Positions 7,907-16,477 of a DNA stretch of 64,000 nt are shown one piece after another. The notes under the pieces are model-generated. The model had not been told where the DNA came from. It did not search any database and worked only from the letters and a program-made list of their open reading frames with translations. The position numbers were made by a program, and so were the translations under genes. The DNA is from JANMCE01 sp963791625 (GTDB lineage: Bacteria > Actinomycetota > Acidimicrobiia > Acidimicrobiales > Ilumatobacteraceae), in contig CAWBTA010000016.1 in the NCBI GenBank assembly GCA_963791625.1, positions 372,001 through 436,000 on the forward strand. The letters run 5' to 3'. Position 1 is the stretch's first letter, and every line of letters starts with the position of its first letter.

Positions 7907-8389
7907 TTACTGTTCTTCTTTCGTTACGAGAGCGACGGCCCAGCAGGCAATTCCTTCTTGCCGACCAAGGGCACCCAGGCCCTCCGCCCGCCGGCCCGAC
8001 ACCGTTACCGGTGCGCCGAGGGCGGTGCTTAACCGCTGCTCCATCTCGTTCTTTCGGGGTGCAAGCTTGGGCGACTCGCACACCACCTTGCAATCTACGT
8101 TGCTGATTTCCCATCCGGCTGACCGAATCATGCTGCCGACAGCAGCAAGAATTTTGAGCGAATCGACGCCCTTCCACCGCGGATCGGTGTCGGGGAAATG
8201 CTGGCCGATGTCCCCCAGACCAAGGGCGCCGAGCAGCGCGTCGGCCGCGCCGTGGGCGACCGCGTCGGCGTCACTGTGACCGTGTAACCCAGGGTGATCG
8301 GGGAACGTGACCCCGCCAAGCACGAGCGCCCGGGCCGGGTCATCGGTGAAGCGGTGGATGTCGAATCCCTGACCGACGCGGATTTTCAT
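7907..8389 (-). CDS. ispF: 2-C-methyl-D-erythritol 2,4-cyclodiphosphate synthase
   Basis: A 160-residue enzyme of the MEP isoprenoid pathway, converting CDP-methylerythritol 2-phosphate to the cyclic diphosphate with release of CMP. Start is the ATG at 8389 (MKIRVGQGFDIHRF), which overlaps the ispD stop by 4 nt (ATGA). The metal ligands are visible in GFDIH (Asp10, His12) and the downstream HSDADAVAH; DIGQHFPDTDPRW and the C-terminal KNEMEQRLSTALG region with RRAEGLGALGR are also typical. Length is normal. A longer in-frame start at 8416 adds nine atypical residues and would overlap ispD further. Confidence 0.95.
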   Translation of the reverse strand: MKIRVGQGFDIHRFTDDPARALVLGGVTFPDHPGLHGHSDADAVAHGAADALLGALGLGDIGQHFPDTDPRWKGVDSLKILAAVGSMIRSAGWEISNVDCKVVCESPKLAPRKNEMEQRLSTALGAPVTVSGRRAEGLGALGRQEGIACWAVALVTKEEQ

Positions 8390-9027
8390 GCCGACGCCAC
8401 TTTCTGCTGCGCCCACTCAAGATCGGCAGGCGTCGTAATCTTGCGATTCTCGGGGTCACCCTCCACGACAACGACACGGCCGCCAGACGCCTCGACGACT
8501 GCGGCGTCGTCGGTGGCGTCGCTTCCGCCGATGTACGCGTCCCGGAGCGCACCCGAACGGAAGGCCTGCGGAGTTTGGACGGCGCGCAGATCGGCGCGGT
8601 CAACGGTGCCGGTGATCGTTCCATCGGCACTCACCCGCTTGATGGTGTCGGTGACAGCCACGCCGGGTATCGCTCCGTCGGCGCCGGCACGAACCGCATC
8701 GATGACTCGCTCGAACAGATCCAGGCTCGCGAACGGCCGAGCGCCATCGTGCACCAAAATCACGCTGGCGTCTTCGGGAACCGCCTCCAGCCCATTGCGC
8801 ACCGAGGCCGACCGCGTCGCTCCACCGACGACCGAACGGATATCACCTGATGCGAGCGGCGTGACGTCGGCGGGGAGCACGACCACAACCCCATCGGAAG
8901 CTCGAAGGGCAGTCTTGATCCCCCAGTCAACGACCCGTCGGGAACCGAGTTGTTCGAACTGTTTGAGGCCGCCAAATCGGGTGCCTGATCCTGCTGCTAC
9001 CACGATGGTCCAGACCGACACGGCCAC
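8386..9027 (-). CDS. ispD: 2-C-methyl-D-erythritol 4-phosphate cytidylyltransferase
   Basis: A 213-residue nucleotidyltransferase transferring CMP from CTP to methylerythritol phosphate, the MEP-pathway step two before IspF. The N-terminal CTP-binding loop AAGSGTRFGGLKQF, the segment RNGLEAVPEDASVILVHDGARPF and LRAVQTPQAFRSGAL are classical family motifs. Start is the ATG at 9027. It is the first gene of ispD-ispF-rlmB and is transcribed away from the Crp/Fnr regulator, with only 76 bp between the two starts. In many actinobacteria cysS lies between ispF and rlmB; it is absent here. Confidence 0.95.
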   Translation of the reverse strand: MAVSVWTIVVAAGSGTRFGGLKQFEQLGSRRVVDWGIKTALRASDGVVVVLPADVTPLASGDIRSVVGGATRSASVRNGLEAVPEDASVILVHDGARPFASLDLFERVIDAVRAGADGAIPGVAVTDTIKRVSADGTITGTVDRADLRAVQTPQAFRSGALRDAYIGGSDATDDAAVVEASGGRVVVVEGDPENRKITTPADLEWAQQKVASA

Positions 9028-9103
9028 CCTCTTCTTGCCAGGTTGCCCTCCCGTTGAGGGGACAACGTATTTCTCTACCGAGGGTAGTACCGTTCTGTGA
9101 CAT

Positions 9104-9763
9104 ATGGCCCATGAAGAGGTGCTTGCCCGTTCCGACTTTTTCGCCGATGTTCCCCTCGAGCGACTGGGATCACTGACCGATCAGGCGGCGACCCGGTCAC
9201 TTACCCGGGGCGATGTGCTGTTTGCCCAGGGCAGCGACTCCAACGAACTCTTCGTGGTGCTGAGTGGTCGAGTTGCCATGACGAATCGTTCAGCCGACGG
9301 TCGCGAAAGCGTGGTCGCGCTGATGGAGGCCGGCGATCTGTTCGGCGAGATGCCGCTGCTCGACAGTGGCCCTCGGTCAGCCGAAGCCCGTGCCCTCGAG
9401 CCGAGCAAGGTGCTGTCAATCCCCTACGAGCCCGTGCGGTCGTTGTTCGATGACCAACCGCTGCTGCTGTGGGGTGTCGTTCGCCTGCTGTCGCATCGCT
9501 TGCGCTCCACCGACGAAGCCCTCGCCGATGCAATGTTCCTCGATGTCACCGGCCGCACCGCGAAGCGCCTGCTCGAGCTCGCCGGCGGCGCCGACGAGTT
9601 CACCTTGCCCATCACGCAGGAAGAACTGGCCGGCATGGTCGGCGCGTCCCGCGAGCGCGTCAACAAGGCCATCGCCAGCTTCATCCGCCTCGGCTGGCTT
9701 GACCAGCAGGAACGCCGCTACCGCATCCTGAAGCGCGACCGCCTCGAGTTGCGCTCGCGCTAG
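9104..9763 (+). CDS. Crp/Fnr family transcriptional regulator (GlxR/Crp-like)
   Basis: A 219-residue cytoplasmic regulator. The N-terminal cyclic-nucleotide-binding domain (about residues 10-125) contains the phosphate-binding cassette FGEMPLLDSGPRSAEARALE, which keeps the Gly-Glu and Arg-Ser that contact cAMP, so real nucleotide binding is likely. A dimerisation helix leads to a C-terminal HTH_Crp winged helix with ITQEELAGMVGASRERVNKA (about residues 168-187). There are no Fnr-type iron-sulfur cysteines. It is divergent from ispD across 76 bp holding a small dyad (CTACC-GAG-GGTAG, 9075-9087) that could be an autoregulatory site. The target regulon cannot be told from the sequence. Confidence 0.9.
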   Translation: MAHEEVLARSDFFADVPLERLGSLTDQAATRSLTRGDVLFAQGSDSNELFVVLSGRVAMTNRSADGRESVVALMEAGDLFGEMPLLDSGPRSAEARALEPSKVLSIPYEPVRSLFDDQPLLLWGVVRLLSHRLRSTDEALADAMFLDVTGRTAKRLLELAGGADEFTLPITQEELAGMVGASRERVNKAIASFIRLGWLDQQERRYRILKRDRLELRSR

Positions 9764-9769
9764 CGCCGG

Positions 9770-10528
9770 TCAGGCGTCGCGGCGCTTCAGCAGGTAGGCG
9801 CCGAGGGCAAGCAAGGCCGCGACCCAAGCCGCGAAGTAGAGCCCGCCGGTCCAGCGGCCGAGCAGCAACGTGTCGTCGTTGAAGCTGGTCATGCGGCCGC
9901 CAGCCGTGAAGGGCAGCCATCTCAGCATCCAACTGAAGTAGTTGCGCGAGAGCGCTCCGAGAATCGGTTCGACCAGCAGGGGCAACAGGAGGAGCAGCAC
10001 AATCGCTCCGGCAGAATGCCTGAGGAGGAGCCCGATGGCGAGGCCCGCCAGGCTGAACAGAATCAGGTAGAGCAACGACCCGATGATGGTCGACCATCCG
10101 TCGTCTTTGAAGCTCAGGGACATGCTGCGGCTCTTGAAGATGAGACTGCCGATACCGACCGCAAGGGCAATCATCACTGCGCCGATGATGGTGCTGGCGA
10201 GTGTGACCACCATGGCTTTGGCCGCCATGACCCGCAGACGACGGGGTTCGGCTGCCAAGGTCTGGCGAATAGTGAAGCGAAAATCGCCCGTGGCGAGCAG
10301 TACCGAGACCACCCCGACGAGCAGGGTCGCAATCGCGAAGCCCACGAGTATCGTTTCCACGGTCGGCTCGGGTCCACCGTCACCGCGTTGTCCCCCGCCC
10401 CCCCGTTCGGCAACGAAACCGAGCAGGACGGCGAAGCCGACGGTGAGTACAATCGAAACGATCAGCAGCACCCATGTGGAGCGAATAGTGCGCAGCTTGA
10501 TCCACTCGGCCCGTACGGCGTTCATCAT
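9770..10528 (-). CDS. ABC transporter permease (ABC-2 type)
   Basis: A 252-residue integral membrane protein starting MMNAVRAEWIKLRTIRSTW, the usual opening of ABC-2 permeases paired with DrrA-like ATPases. About six hydrophobic segments follow, with a short Gly-rich loop after the first (AERGGGGQRGDGGPEP) and a run of leucines near residue 195. The start overlaps the ATPase stop (ATGATGA), so the two subunits are coupled. Together they form an exporter of unknown substrate (drug, lipid or peptide). It ends 7 nt from the convergent crp stop. Confidence 0.85.
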   Translation of the reverse strand: MMNAVRAEWIKLRTIRSTWVLLIVSIVLTVGFAVLLGFVAERGGGGQRGDGGPEPTVETILVGFAIATLLVGVVSVLLATGDFRFTIRQTLAAEPRRLRVMAAKAMVVTLASTIIGAVMIALAVGIGSLIFKSRSMSLSFKDDGWSTIIGSLLYLILFSLAGLAIGLLLRHSAGAIVLLLLLPLLVEPILGALSRNYFSWMLRWLPFTAGGRMTSFNDDTLLLGRWTGGLYFAAWVAALLALGAYLLKRRDA

Positions 10529-11622
10529 GATGAGGCTCCCGGCGTGGACGAGGGCGGCGGCGGGGGCGGCATCGTGGCCGAAGGCGGCGGAGGGGGCGGT
10601 GGTATCGCGTCGCGCACCGGTGGCGGCGGCACGACCGACGGCGAGAACCCGGGCGGTGGCGTGAACGAGGCGTGGGCGGCAGCGTGTGAAACCGGATGCG
10701 TGACGGGGGCGCCGGCGAACTCGGCAGCCCGGTACTCGACCGACGTGCGGGTGGCTTCCATGAACGCCTCTTCGAGCGACGCCTGCTTCGAGGTCAGTTC
10801 GTGGAGCGTGATTGCGTTCCGAGCCGCCAGCTCGCCGACCTGGTCGGTGGACCAACCCGTAACCGACAGACTGCCGTCGGCCACCTCGGTAACACCGATA
10901 CCAGCCGATCGCAGCGCACCCGCCAGCGCGGTCGCCTGGGGTGAGCGGACCGACACCCAGGCGGTAACGTTCTGGGCAACAAAGTCGGTCACCGAGCCCG
11001 ACGAGATCAGTCGGCCCTGGCCGATCACCACAAGCCGGTCGGCCGTCTGCGCCATCTCCGACAGCAGATGGCTGGAGACCAAAACTGTGCGACCCTGCGA
11101 CGCAAGAAAGCGCAGGAAATTACGCACCCACAAGATACCTTCGGGGTCGAGTCCGTTAACCGGCTCGTCGAAGAGCATGGTGTGCGGATCGCCGAGAAGC
11201 GCAACGGCGATACCGAGACGCTGGTGCATGCCGAGTGAATACTTGCCCACTCTCTGATCGGCCACCGAGGTCATGCCGACCATGTCCAGCACCTCATCGA
11301 CCCGACCCTTGGCCAGACCGTTCGACGCCGCCAGATAGCGCAGATGGTTGCGAGCGGAACGACTTGGGTGAACGTACTTGGCATCGAGCAGCGCACCTAC
11401 CTCACGAAGCGGGTGCTTCAGTTCGTGGAATTCCTTGCCGTTGAACAGCGTTCGCCCTGCTCTCGCTCGGTCGAGCGCGAGCATGCAACGCATCGTTGTG
11501 GACTTCCCCGCGCCGTTCGGGCCGAGGAAGCCGGTGACGCTCCCGTCGCCGACTTGAAAGCTGAGATTGTCCACCACCGTTTTGCTGCCGAAGGTCTTGG
11601 TAAGTCCTTGAACTTCAATCAC
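10525..11622 (-). CDS. ABC transporter ATP-binding protein with a Pro-rich C-terminal tail
   Basis: A 365-residue ATPase. Walker A is GPNGAGKST (Lys40), the signature is YSLGMHQRLGIA, Walker B is MLFDEPVNGLD and the switch histidine is in VSSHLLSEM. It matches the DrrA/CcmA-like group that drives ABC-2 exporters. After the usual ~300 residues there is an unusual tail of about 60 residues made of Pro runs with Ser, Thr, Ala and Val (PPPPPPPSATMPPPPPPSS), just before the stop that overlaps the permease start. The tail is probably disordered and may contact the permease or other proteins. Confidence 0.9.
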   Translation of the reverse strand: MIEVQGLTKTFGSKTVVDNLSFQVGDGSVTGFLGPNGAGKSTTMRCMLALDRARAGRTLFNGKEFHELKHPLREVGALLDAKYVHPSRSARNHLRYLAASNGLAKGRVDEVLDMVGMTSVADQRVGKYSLGMHQRLGIAVALLGDPHTMLFDEPVNGLDPEGILWVRNFLRFLASQGRTVLVSSHLLSEMAQTADRLVVIGQGRLISSGSVTDFVAQNVTAWVSVRSPQATALAGALRSAGIGVTEVADGSLSVTGWSTDQVGELAARNAITLHELTSKQASLEEAFMEATRTSVEYRAAEFAGAPVTHPVSHAAAHASFTPPPGFSPSVVPPPPVRDAIPPPPPPPSATMPPPPPPSSTPGASS

Positions 11623-11652
11623 GGCGCAGACGTTAGAGGACGACGCACCGCG

Positions 11653-12771
11653 TTAGGTGTGCGCCTGCCATCCACTTCGAAGATCAGTTGCCGAGTCGAC
11701 CGCCGCAAACGCCTGGAGGAACAGATCGTTTTCCTCCGCCGATCCAATAGTGACACGCACACCTTCGCCCGGGAACGGACGCGTCACGACCCCACGCGAC
11801 TCGAGACCAAGCGCGAGGGCGGCCGCAGCCTCACCGGCGGGCAACCACACGAAGTTTGCCTGCGGATCGGGGAACACGAAACCCATGGACCGGATTTCCT
11901 TGGCGACACGATCACGCTCGGCCAGGGTCTGAGTCACGCGGTCGGCCAACTCGTCGTTGGCCGCGAGGCTGGCGAGCGCAGCGGCCTGTCCGAGGCCGTT
12001 CACCGCGAAGGGGATGAGCGTGCGGTCGACGGATCCGACCACATCTGGATCGGCCAGCAGGTAGCCGACGCGCAACGTAGCGAGCCCGTATGCCTTACTG
12101 AACGTACGCAGCACGACAAGGTTCGGATACTGCGCCAACAGGTTGAGCGCCTTCGGCACGTTGGGGTTCGTGATGTACTCGCAGTAGGCCTCATCGAGCA
12201 CGACCAAACATCCGTCGGGAACCGCTTCGAGCAACGTGACCATCTCGTCGTGTCGTACCACCGTGCCCGTTGGATTGTTGGGTGAGGTGATGAAGACCAC
12301 GCGGGTGCGCTCGGTGACAGCGGCGGTGATGGCGGCCATGTCGAAGTGGGAAGCTCGCAAAGGAACCTGTACCGAGACGCCACCGACTGTCGACACATAG
12401 ATCGGGTAGGCCTCGAAACTGCGCCAGGCGTACAGCACTTCCTGGCCAGGATCGACGAAACTCAACAGCAGCTGTTGCAACAGGCCGACCGAGCCGCATC
12501 CCACGGCGACATGATCGACCGACAACCCGAACCGAGCGCCGAGCGCCTCTCGCAACGCCGTGGCCCGATGGTCGGGGTAACGGTTGAGCAACACGGTGGC
12601 GTCGGCAATGGCGTGGCGCACCGATGGCAACGGGCTGAACGGGTTTTCGTTGGAGGCCAGTTTGATGGCCGACACCAGGCTGTGTTCGGCCATGGCCACC
12701 TCTGCTGATTTCCCGGGCTTGTAGAGCGGAAGCGCGGCCAGGGCAGGACGTGGAGCGGGAGCAGAACGCAT
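11653..12771 (-). CDS. Histidinol-phosphate / aromatic amino acid aminotransferase (HisC/Pat-like)
   Basis: A 372-residue class-I/II PLP aminotransferase. HisC-type features are KLASNENPFSPLPSVRHAI, NRYPDHRATALREALGARFG, GCGSVGLLQQLL, FITSPNNPTGT, LDEAYCEYI and the Schiff-base lysine in LRTFSKAYGLATLRVGY (Lys226). The substrate could be histidinol phosphate or, as for actinobacterial Pat, an aromatic 2-oxoacid. There are no other his genes here, which slightly favours Pat. It lies 30 nt upstream of the ABC exporter on the same strand and is divergent from the second aminotransferase. Confidence 0.85.
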   Translation of the reverse strand: MRSAPAPRPALAALPLYKPGKSAEVAMAEHSLVSAIKLASNENPFSPLPSVRHAIADATVLLNRYPDHRATALREALGARFGLSVDHVAVGCGSVGLLQQLLLSFVDPGQEVLYAWRSFEAYPIYVSTVGGVSVQVPLRASHFDMAAITAAVTERTRVVFITSPNNPTGTVVRHDEMVTLLEAVPDGCLVVLDEAYCEYITNPNVPKALNLLAQYPNLVVLRTFSKAYGLATLRVGYLLADPDVVGSVDRTLIPFAVNGLGQAAALASLAANDELADRVTQTLAERDRVAKEIRSMGFVFPDPQANFVWLPAGEAAAALALGLESRGVVTRPFPGEGVRVTIGSAEENDLFLQAFAAVDSATDLRSGWQAHT

Positions 12772-12866
12772 AGGTTCATTCTGCCCGAGCGCGCCGAGTT
12801 GCGCTCCTTTAAGCTCACGTCGTCCGTCAACGGAGACGGACTCATGAAAAGCAGAAGGACTCTCGC

Positions 12867-14063
12867 ATGGCGCTGGCCGAACGGCTTCACAACCTCGGAA
12901 CCGAGACGGCGTTCGCCGTCTCGCTCGCCGCCGCCGACTGGGCTTCCAAGGGCAACCGGGTTTTTCCTTTTCATCTGGGTGACATCAACCTGCCCACACC
13001 CGCCAACATTGCGGTCGCCATGAACGAAGCCATCGCTCAGGGCAAGACCGGCTACTGCCCGGCGGCCGGCATCATGCCGCTGCGTGAGGCCTTGGCCGAA
13101 GACGTCGGGCATCGTCGCGGCCTCAACTTCAGCGCAGCCAACGTGGTGGTCCAGCCGGGCGGTAAGCCGGTGATCACCAAGTTCATCCAGACAGTGATGA
13201 ATCCGGGCGACAGCGTGCTGTATCCGAACCCCGGCTACCCGATCTACGAGAGCCAGATCGAGTACTTCGGCGGCAAGAGTCTCCCCTACCGATACATCCA
13301 GACCGCGACTGGTTTCGCCATCGATCTCGATCATCTTCGGTCGATGATCACGCCCACCACCAAAGCCATTATCTACAACGACCTCCAGAACCCGCTCGGT
13401 TGCGAGAGCAGCAGCGATGAGATGGAGGCGATCGCCGACATCGCCCGCACCCATAACCTGTGGGTGCTGTCGGATGAGGCGTACTTCGAGATGCGCTACG
13501 CCGGTTCATCCACCTCGATTGCGTCGTTGCCGGGCATGGCCGAGCGCACCGTCATCCTCTATACGTTCTCGAAGAAGTTCGCCATGACCGGTTGGCGTCT
13601 CGGCGCTGCGATCGGGCCGACCGCAATTGCCGAGGCCATCGCCAAGCTGAACACCAACGACGAGAGCTGTACCACCCACTTCGTGCAGGCTGCAGGTGTC
13701 GAAGCCGTGACTGGTTCGCAAGACGGCACGGCCAAGATCCTGACCGAATTGAAGCTTCGCCGTGACGCTGCATCGTCGGCACTCGATTCGATTCCGGGCG
13801 TCGTGTGCCCGCGACCTGACGCCACCTTCTACCTGTTCCCCAACGTCACCGAGGTCATGGAACACATGGGGTTCACCGACGTGACCGCCTTCGCCACGGC
13901 GGCTTTGCACAACACCGGCGTTTCGTTCTGTACCCGTAAACACTTCGGACGACCGCAGCCGGGTGAGACCGATCACTACGTGCGCTTTGCCTACTCCGGC
14001 ATCGAAGTGTCCGACATCAACGATGGCCTGACCGGCCTGAAGCAGTGGATCGAGTCGACGTGA
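12867..14063 (+). CDS. Class I PLP-dependent aminotransferase
   Basis: A 398-residue fold-type I aminotransferase. Visible landmarks are HLGDINLPTPANI, GKTGYCPAAGIMPLREALAEDV, VVVQPGGKPVI, YPNPGYPIYES, DEAYFEMRY and the PLP lysine in YTFSKKFAMTGWRLGA (Lys236). The normal NPxNPTG motif reads NDLQNPLGC, a clear departure around the carboxylate-binding Asn. The C-terminal Arg region (HYVRFAYSG) is present. The substrate is unknown. The stop overlaps the start of the 2-hydroxyacid dehydrogenase by 4 nt (GTGA), suggesting that the 2-oxoacid made here is reduced by the partner enzyme, or the reverse. Confidence 0.85.
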   Translation: MALAERLHNLGTETAFAVSLAAADWASKGNRVFPFHLGDINLPTPANIAVAMNEAIAQGKTGYCPAAGIMPLREALAEDVGHRRGLNFSAANVVVQPGGKPVITKFIQTVMNPGDSVLYPNPGYPIYESQIEYFGGKSLPYRYIQTATGFAIDLDHLRSMITPTTKAIIYNDLQNPLGCESSSDEMEAIADIARTHNLWVLSDEAYFEMRYAGSSTSIASLPGMAERTVILYTFSKKFAMTGWRLGAAIGPTAIAEAIAKLNTNDESCTTHFVQAAGVEAVTGSQDGTAKILTELKLRRDAASSALDSIPGVVCPRPDATFYLFPNVTEVMEHMGFTDVTAFATAALHNTGVSFCTRKHFGRPQPGETDHYVRFAYSGIEVSDINDGLTGLKQWIEST

Positions 14064-15025
14064 GCCAACCCCTGATCGTTGTCACGGGTCGCATCCCCGA
14101 GCCGGGCCTCGAACTCCTGCGATCCGCGGGCGAAGTTGTCGCCTGGTCGTCGGACACGCCGGCCACGGTCGAGGAAGTGCACGCCGCGGTGGCTGGAGCC
14201 GACGCCGCCGTCACGCTCCTCACAACCAAGGTCGACGCAGCGTTTCTCGACGCCGCAGGGCCACAGTTGCGCATCGTCGCCAACGTAGCGGTTGGCTATA
14301 ACAACATCGACGTACCGGCCTGCACCGATCGGGGCATCATCGTCACCAACACCCCCGGCGTGCTCACCGACGCAACGGCCGACATCGCCATGTCACTTGT
14401 GCTCATGACCACGCGTCGTCTCGGTGAAGGCGAGCGTGTCATCCGTTCCGGCCAGCCCTGGCAGTGGGGCATGTTCTACATGCTGGGCACCGGCATTCAG
14501 GGCCGCCAGCTCGGCATCATCGGCATGGGCGACATCGGCCAGGCCATGGCCCGCCGAGCCAAGGCGTTCGGGATGAACATCGCCTACTCCAACCGAAATC
14601 CGGTCGCTCCCGAGGTCGAAGCCGAACTCGGTGCCATGTACATGTCGATGGACGAGCTGCTCGCCACCTCAGACATCGTGTCGCTGAATTGCCCGTACTC
14701 GCCCGCCACCCATCACCTGATCGATGAAGCGACGCTCGCCAAGATGCAGCCTCACGCCATCTTGATCAACACCGCCCGCGGGCCAATAGTCGACGAGGCT
14801 GCGCTGGCCGCAGCGCTGCACGCTGGGGTCATCGGAGGTGCCGGGCTCGACGTGTTCGAGCTGGAGCCAACGGTGCACGCCGACCTGCTCACGTGTCACA
14901 ACGCCGTGCTCATTCCGCATCTCGGTTCGGCCACCGTCGAGACCCGCAACGCTATGGCCACTCTCGCGGCCAAGAACGTCCAGAACGTTCTCGGCGGCCA
15001 TGGCCCCCTCACCCCGGTCGGCTGA
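14060..15025 (+). CDS. D-2-hydroxyacid dehydrogenase (glyoxylate/hydroxypyruvate reductase-like)
   Basis: A 321-residue NAD(P)-dependent enzyme. The catalytic N-terminal half has NVAVGYNNIDVPACTDRGI and TNTPGVLTDATADIAMSL. The Rossmann segment GIQGRQLGIIGMGDIGQAMA binds the cofactor. The catalytic set is Arg in INTARGPIVDE, Glu in the GLDVFELEP loop and His in PHLGSATVETR. It resembles the GhrB/glyoxylate reductase branch. The GTG start at 14060 overlaps the aminotransferase stop by 4 nt; the earlier in-frame ATG (14045) lies inside the upstream gene and is less likely. Confidence 0.9.
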   Translation: MSQPLIVVTGRIPEPGLELLRSAGEVVAWSSDTPATVEEVHAAVAGADAAVTLLTTKVDAAFLDAAGPQLRIVANVAVGYNNIDVPACTDRGIIVTNTPGVLTDATADIAMSLVLMTTRRLGEGERVIRSGQPWQWGMFYMLGTGIQGRQLGIIGMGDIGQAMARRAKAFGMNIAYSNRNPVAPEVEAELGAMYMSMDELLATSDIVSLNCPYSPATHHLIDEATLAKMQPHAILINTARGPIVDEAALAAALHAGVIGGAGLDVFELEPTVHADLLTCHNAVLIPHLGSATVETRNAMATLAAKNVQNVLGGHGPLTPVG

Positions 15026-15072
15026 CTACCAGCCCCAGCTGTCCGGCATGATCGGCTTGGTTCGACCGAGCC

Positions 15073-15609
15073 TCAGTCGAATGAGTTGTGCAACGCAAGC
15101 AAAAGTGAAGCGAGCGACGCGCTGACCTCATCCGACACGTTGCCCGTCTCGACATCGAGGTGATCCTTGATCGAACCGAGGGCGAGCTCGTCGCCAATCA
15201 GTTTGGCTCCCAGCGAAGGAAGCACGTCGCGCAGATAGTCGACGGCCAACTTCGCCCCCGTCGAGCCGGGCGACACCCCAAAGACCGCGACGGGCTTTTC
15301 CACCAGAGGATGTTTGCCGTACGGACGGCTGGCCCAGTCGAGCCAGTTCTTCAGTGGCGACGGAAGGTGATGGTTGTACTCGGGTGTCGCGATGAGGACG
15401 CCATCGGCTGCCCTGATCTCGGCGCGCATGGCATCGCCAGCACCGGCATCGGCGAGATCCTCATCGTAGAGGGGCAAATGGCGAACGGTATCGACGACGG
15501 TGATCTGCAGTCCGGAGGGCGCCTGCGCAACGGCGGCGCGCAACACAGCGGACGTAAAACTTCCCGACCGCAGGCTGCCGGACAGGGCGATGATGTTGCG
15601 GGCAGACAC
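15073..15609 (-). CDS. NADPH-dependent FMN reductase family protein (chromate/quinone reductase-like)
   Basis: A 178-residue flavodoxin-like protein. Start is a GTG at 15609 with GGAG 7 nt upstream, reading SARNIIALSGSLRSGSFTSA; the SGSLRSGS loop binds the FMN phosphate. ATPEYNHHLPSPLKNWLDWASR is the hallmark LxGxP-EYN-region of the NADPH-dependent FMN reductase family, and VFGVSPGSTGAKLAVDYLRDVL follows. Likely role: cytoplasmic reduction of FMN, quinones or azo compounds. It is transcribed from the same strand just downstream of the desaturase gene. Confidence 0.88.
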   Translation of the reverse strand: MSARNIIALSGSLRSGSFTSAVLRAAVAQAPSGLQITVVDTVRHLPLYDEDLADAGAGDAMRAEIRAADGVLIATPEYNHHLPSPLKNWLDWASRPYGKHPLVEKPVAVFGVSPGSTGAKLAVDYLRDVLPSLGAKLIGDELALGSIKDHLDVETGNVSDEVSASLASLLLALHNSFD

Positions 15610-15629
15610 GAGTGGACTCCAGAACTGGA

Positions 15630-16343
15630 TCAGGCGGGACGACGAAGGACCCGGAGGAGAAATCTCCAGAAGCCGATGCGTTCCAGAGCAGGGTTGAGTA
15701 TGCCCCACGTGATGCAGTAGTTCGAATCGAAAGGAGCGGTGTGATGTACCTGATGGTGCTGAACCGACAACACCAGACGTGCCCGTTGCAGCCATGTCAC
15801 AAAGAGTGGGCAGCACTCCATATGCGCCCATTTGTGTAGCTGATTGGTAAGCATGGTGAAAAACAACACTGCAACAAGGAACATGCCGAAGTACGGGTGT
15901 TGCGCGATGTCGAGCAGGAAGAACACCGGCACCAGCACGGGCAGGCAAGCCAGACAGTTGTCGGCGTTCACCGCTACGGCATCCCCATGCGTCATGGCCG
16001 CCGGGTCGTCGTGGTGGTCCCGAAACGGTTTGATGAACTTCTGGCCCAATATCGGCGTGTCGGGTGATCCGAAGTTGTCGAACAGGAAGTGCACCAGACC
16101 GGACAGAAAGTCGGCGACGGCGTATCCGACGAAGAAGGCTCCGAGCACCGCTAGCAGCGTGAGCCAGGAGATCCGCTCGATCACCTCGGCACCGGCACGG
16201 CGGGCGAAGAGGGTGCTCAGTACCGCGAAGGCGCCCAATGCAACGATCTCCAACACGCGATGGCTTGTCGGGTAATCGTAGGTACCCAACCATGTGCGCT
16301 TGGTTCCGGCGGCGGGATGCGTTGACATCAGTCCTAACGACAT
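15630..16343 (-). CDS. Plasmanylethanolamine desaturase family protein (CarF/TMEM189/PEDS1-like)
   Basis: A 237-residue membrane protein with about four hydrophobic segments and the His-rich di-iron motifs of the Kua/TMEM189/CarF family: FRDHHDDPAAMTHGD (about 105-119), HKWAH (about 167-171) and QHHQVHH (about 192-198), plus GYAVADFLSGLVHFLFDNFG with a further His. In animals and Myxococcus this enzyme makes the vinyl-ether bond of plasmalogens using O2. The start could be the ATG at 16343 or at 16328. By homology the host may make plasmalogens aerobically; no ether-lipid synthesis genes are next to it. The FMN reductase 20 nt downstream could supply electrons, but that is speculation. Confidence 0.85.
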   Translation of the reverse strand: MSLGLMSTHPAAGTKRTWLGTYDYPTSHRVLEIVALGAFAVLSTLFARRAGAEVIERISWLTLLAVLGAFFVGYAVADFLSGLVHFLFDNFGSPDTPILGQKFIKPFRDHHDDPAAMTHGDAVAVNADNCLACLPVLVPVFFLLDIAQHPYFGMFLVAVLFFTMLTNQLHKWAHMECCPLFVTWLQRARLVLSVQHHQVHHTAPFDSNYCITWGILNPALERIGFWRFLLRVLRRPA

Positions 16344-16477
16344 TACGACTTCAGCGAGGAGGTTGGAAAAATTGGCCTTGTCCTAACGTTTCGGCCCCCT
16401 GGTCTTAATCGGATCACCGACACAATGGGAACCGGAAAAGCCGGACGGGCGGCTTCATCAAGGAGCATCAACCAAAC

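Noticed and set aside
9097..9108. TGTGACAT just before the crp start as a Crp box
   Set aside because: Only one half-site is present; no TCACA partner at the right spacing.
12462..13454. A 330-codon minus-strand frame across two aminotransferase starts
   Set aside because: It overlaps both genes antisense or out of frame, and shows no motifs.
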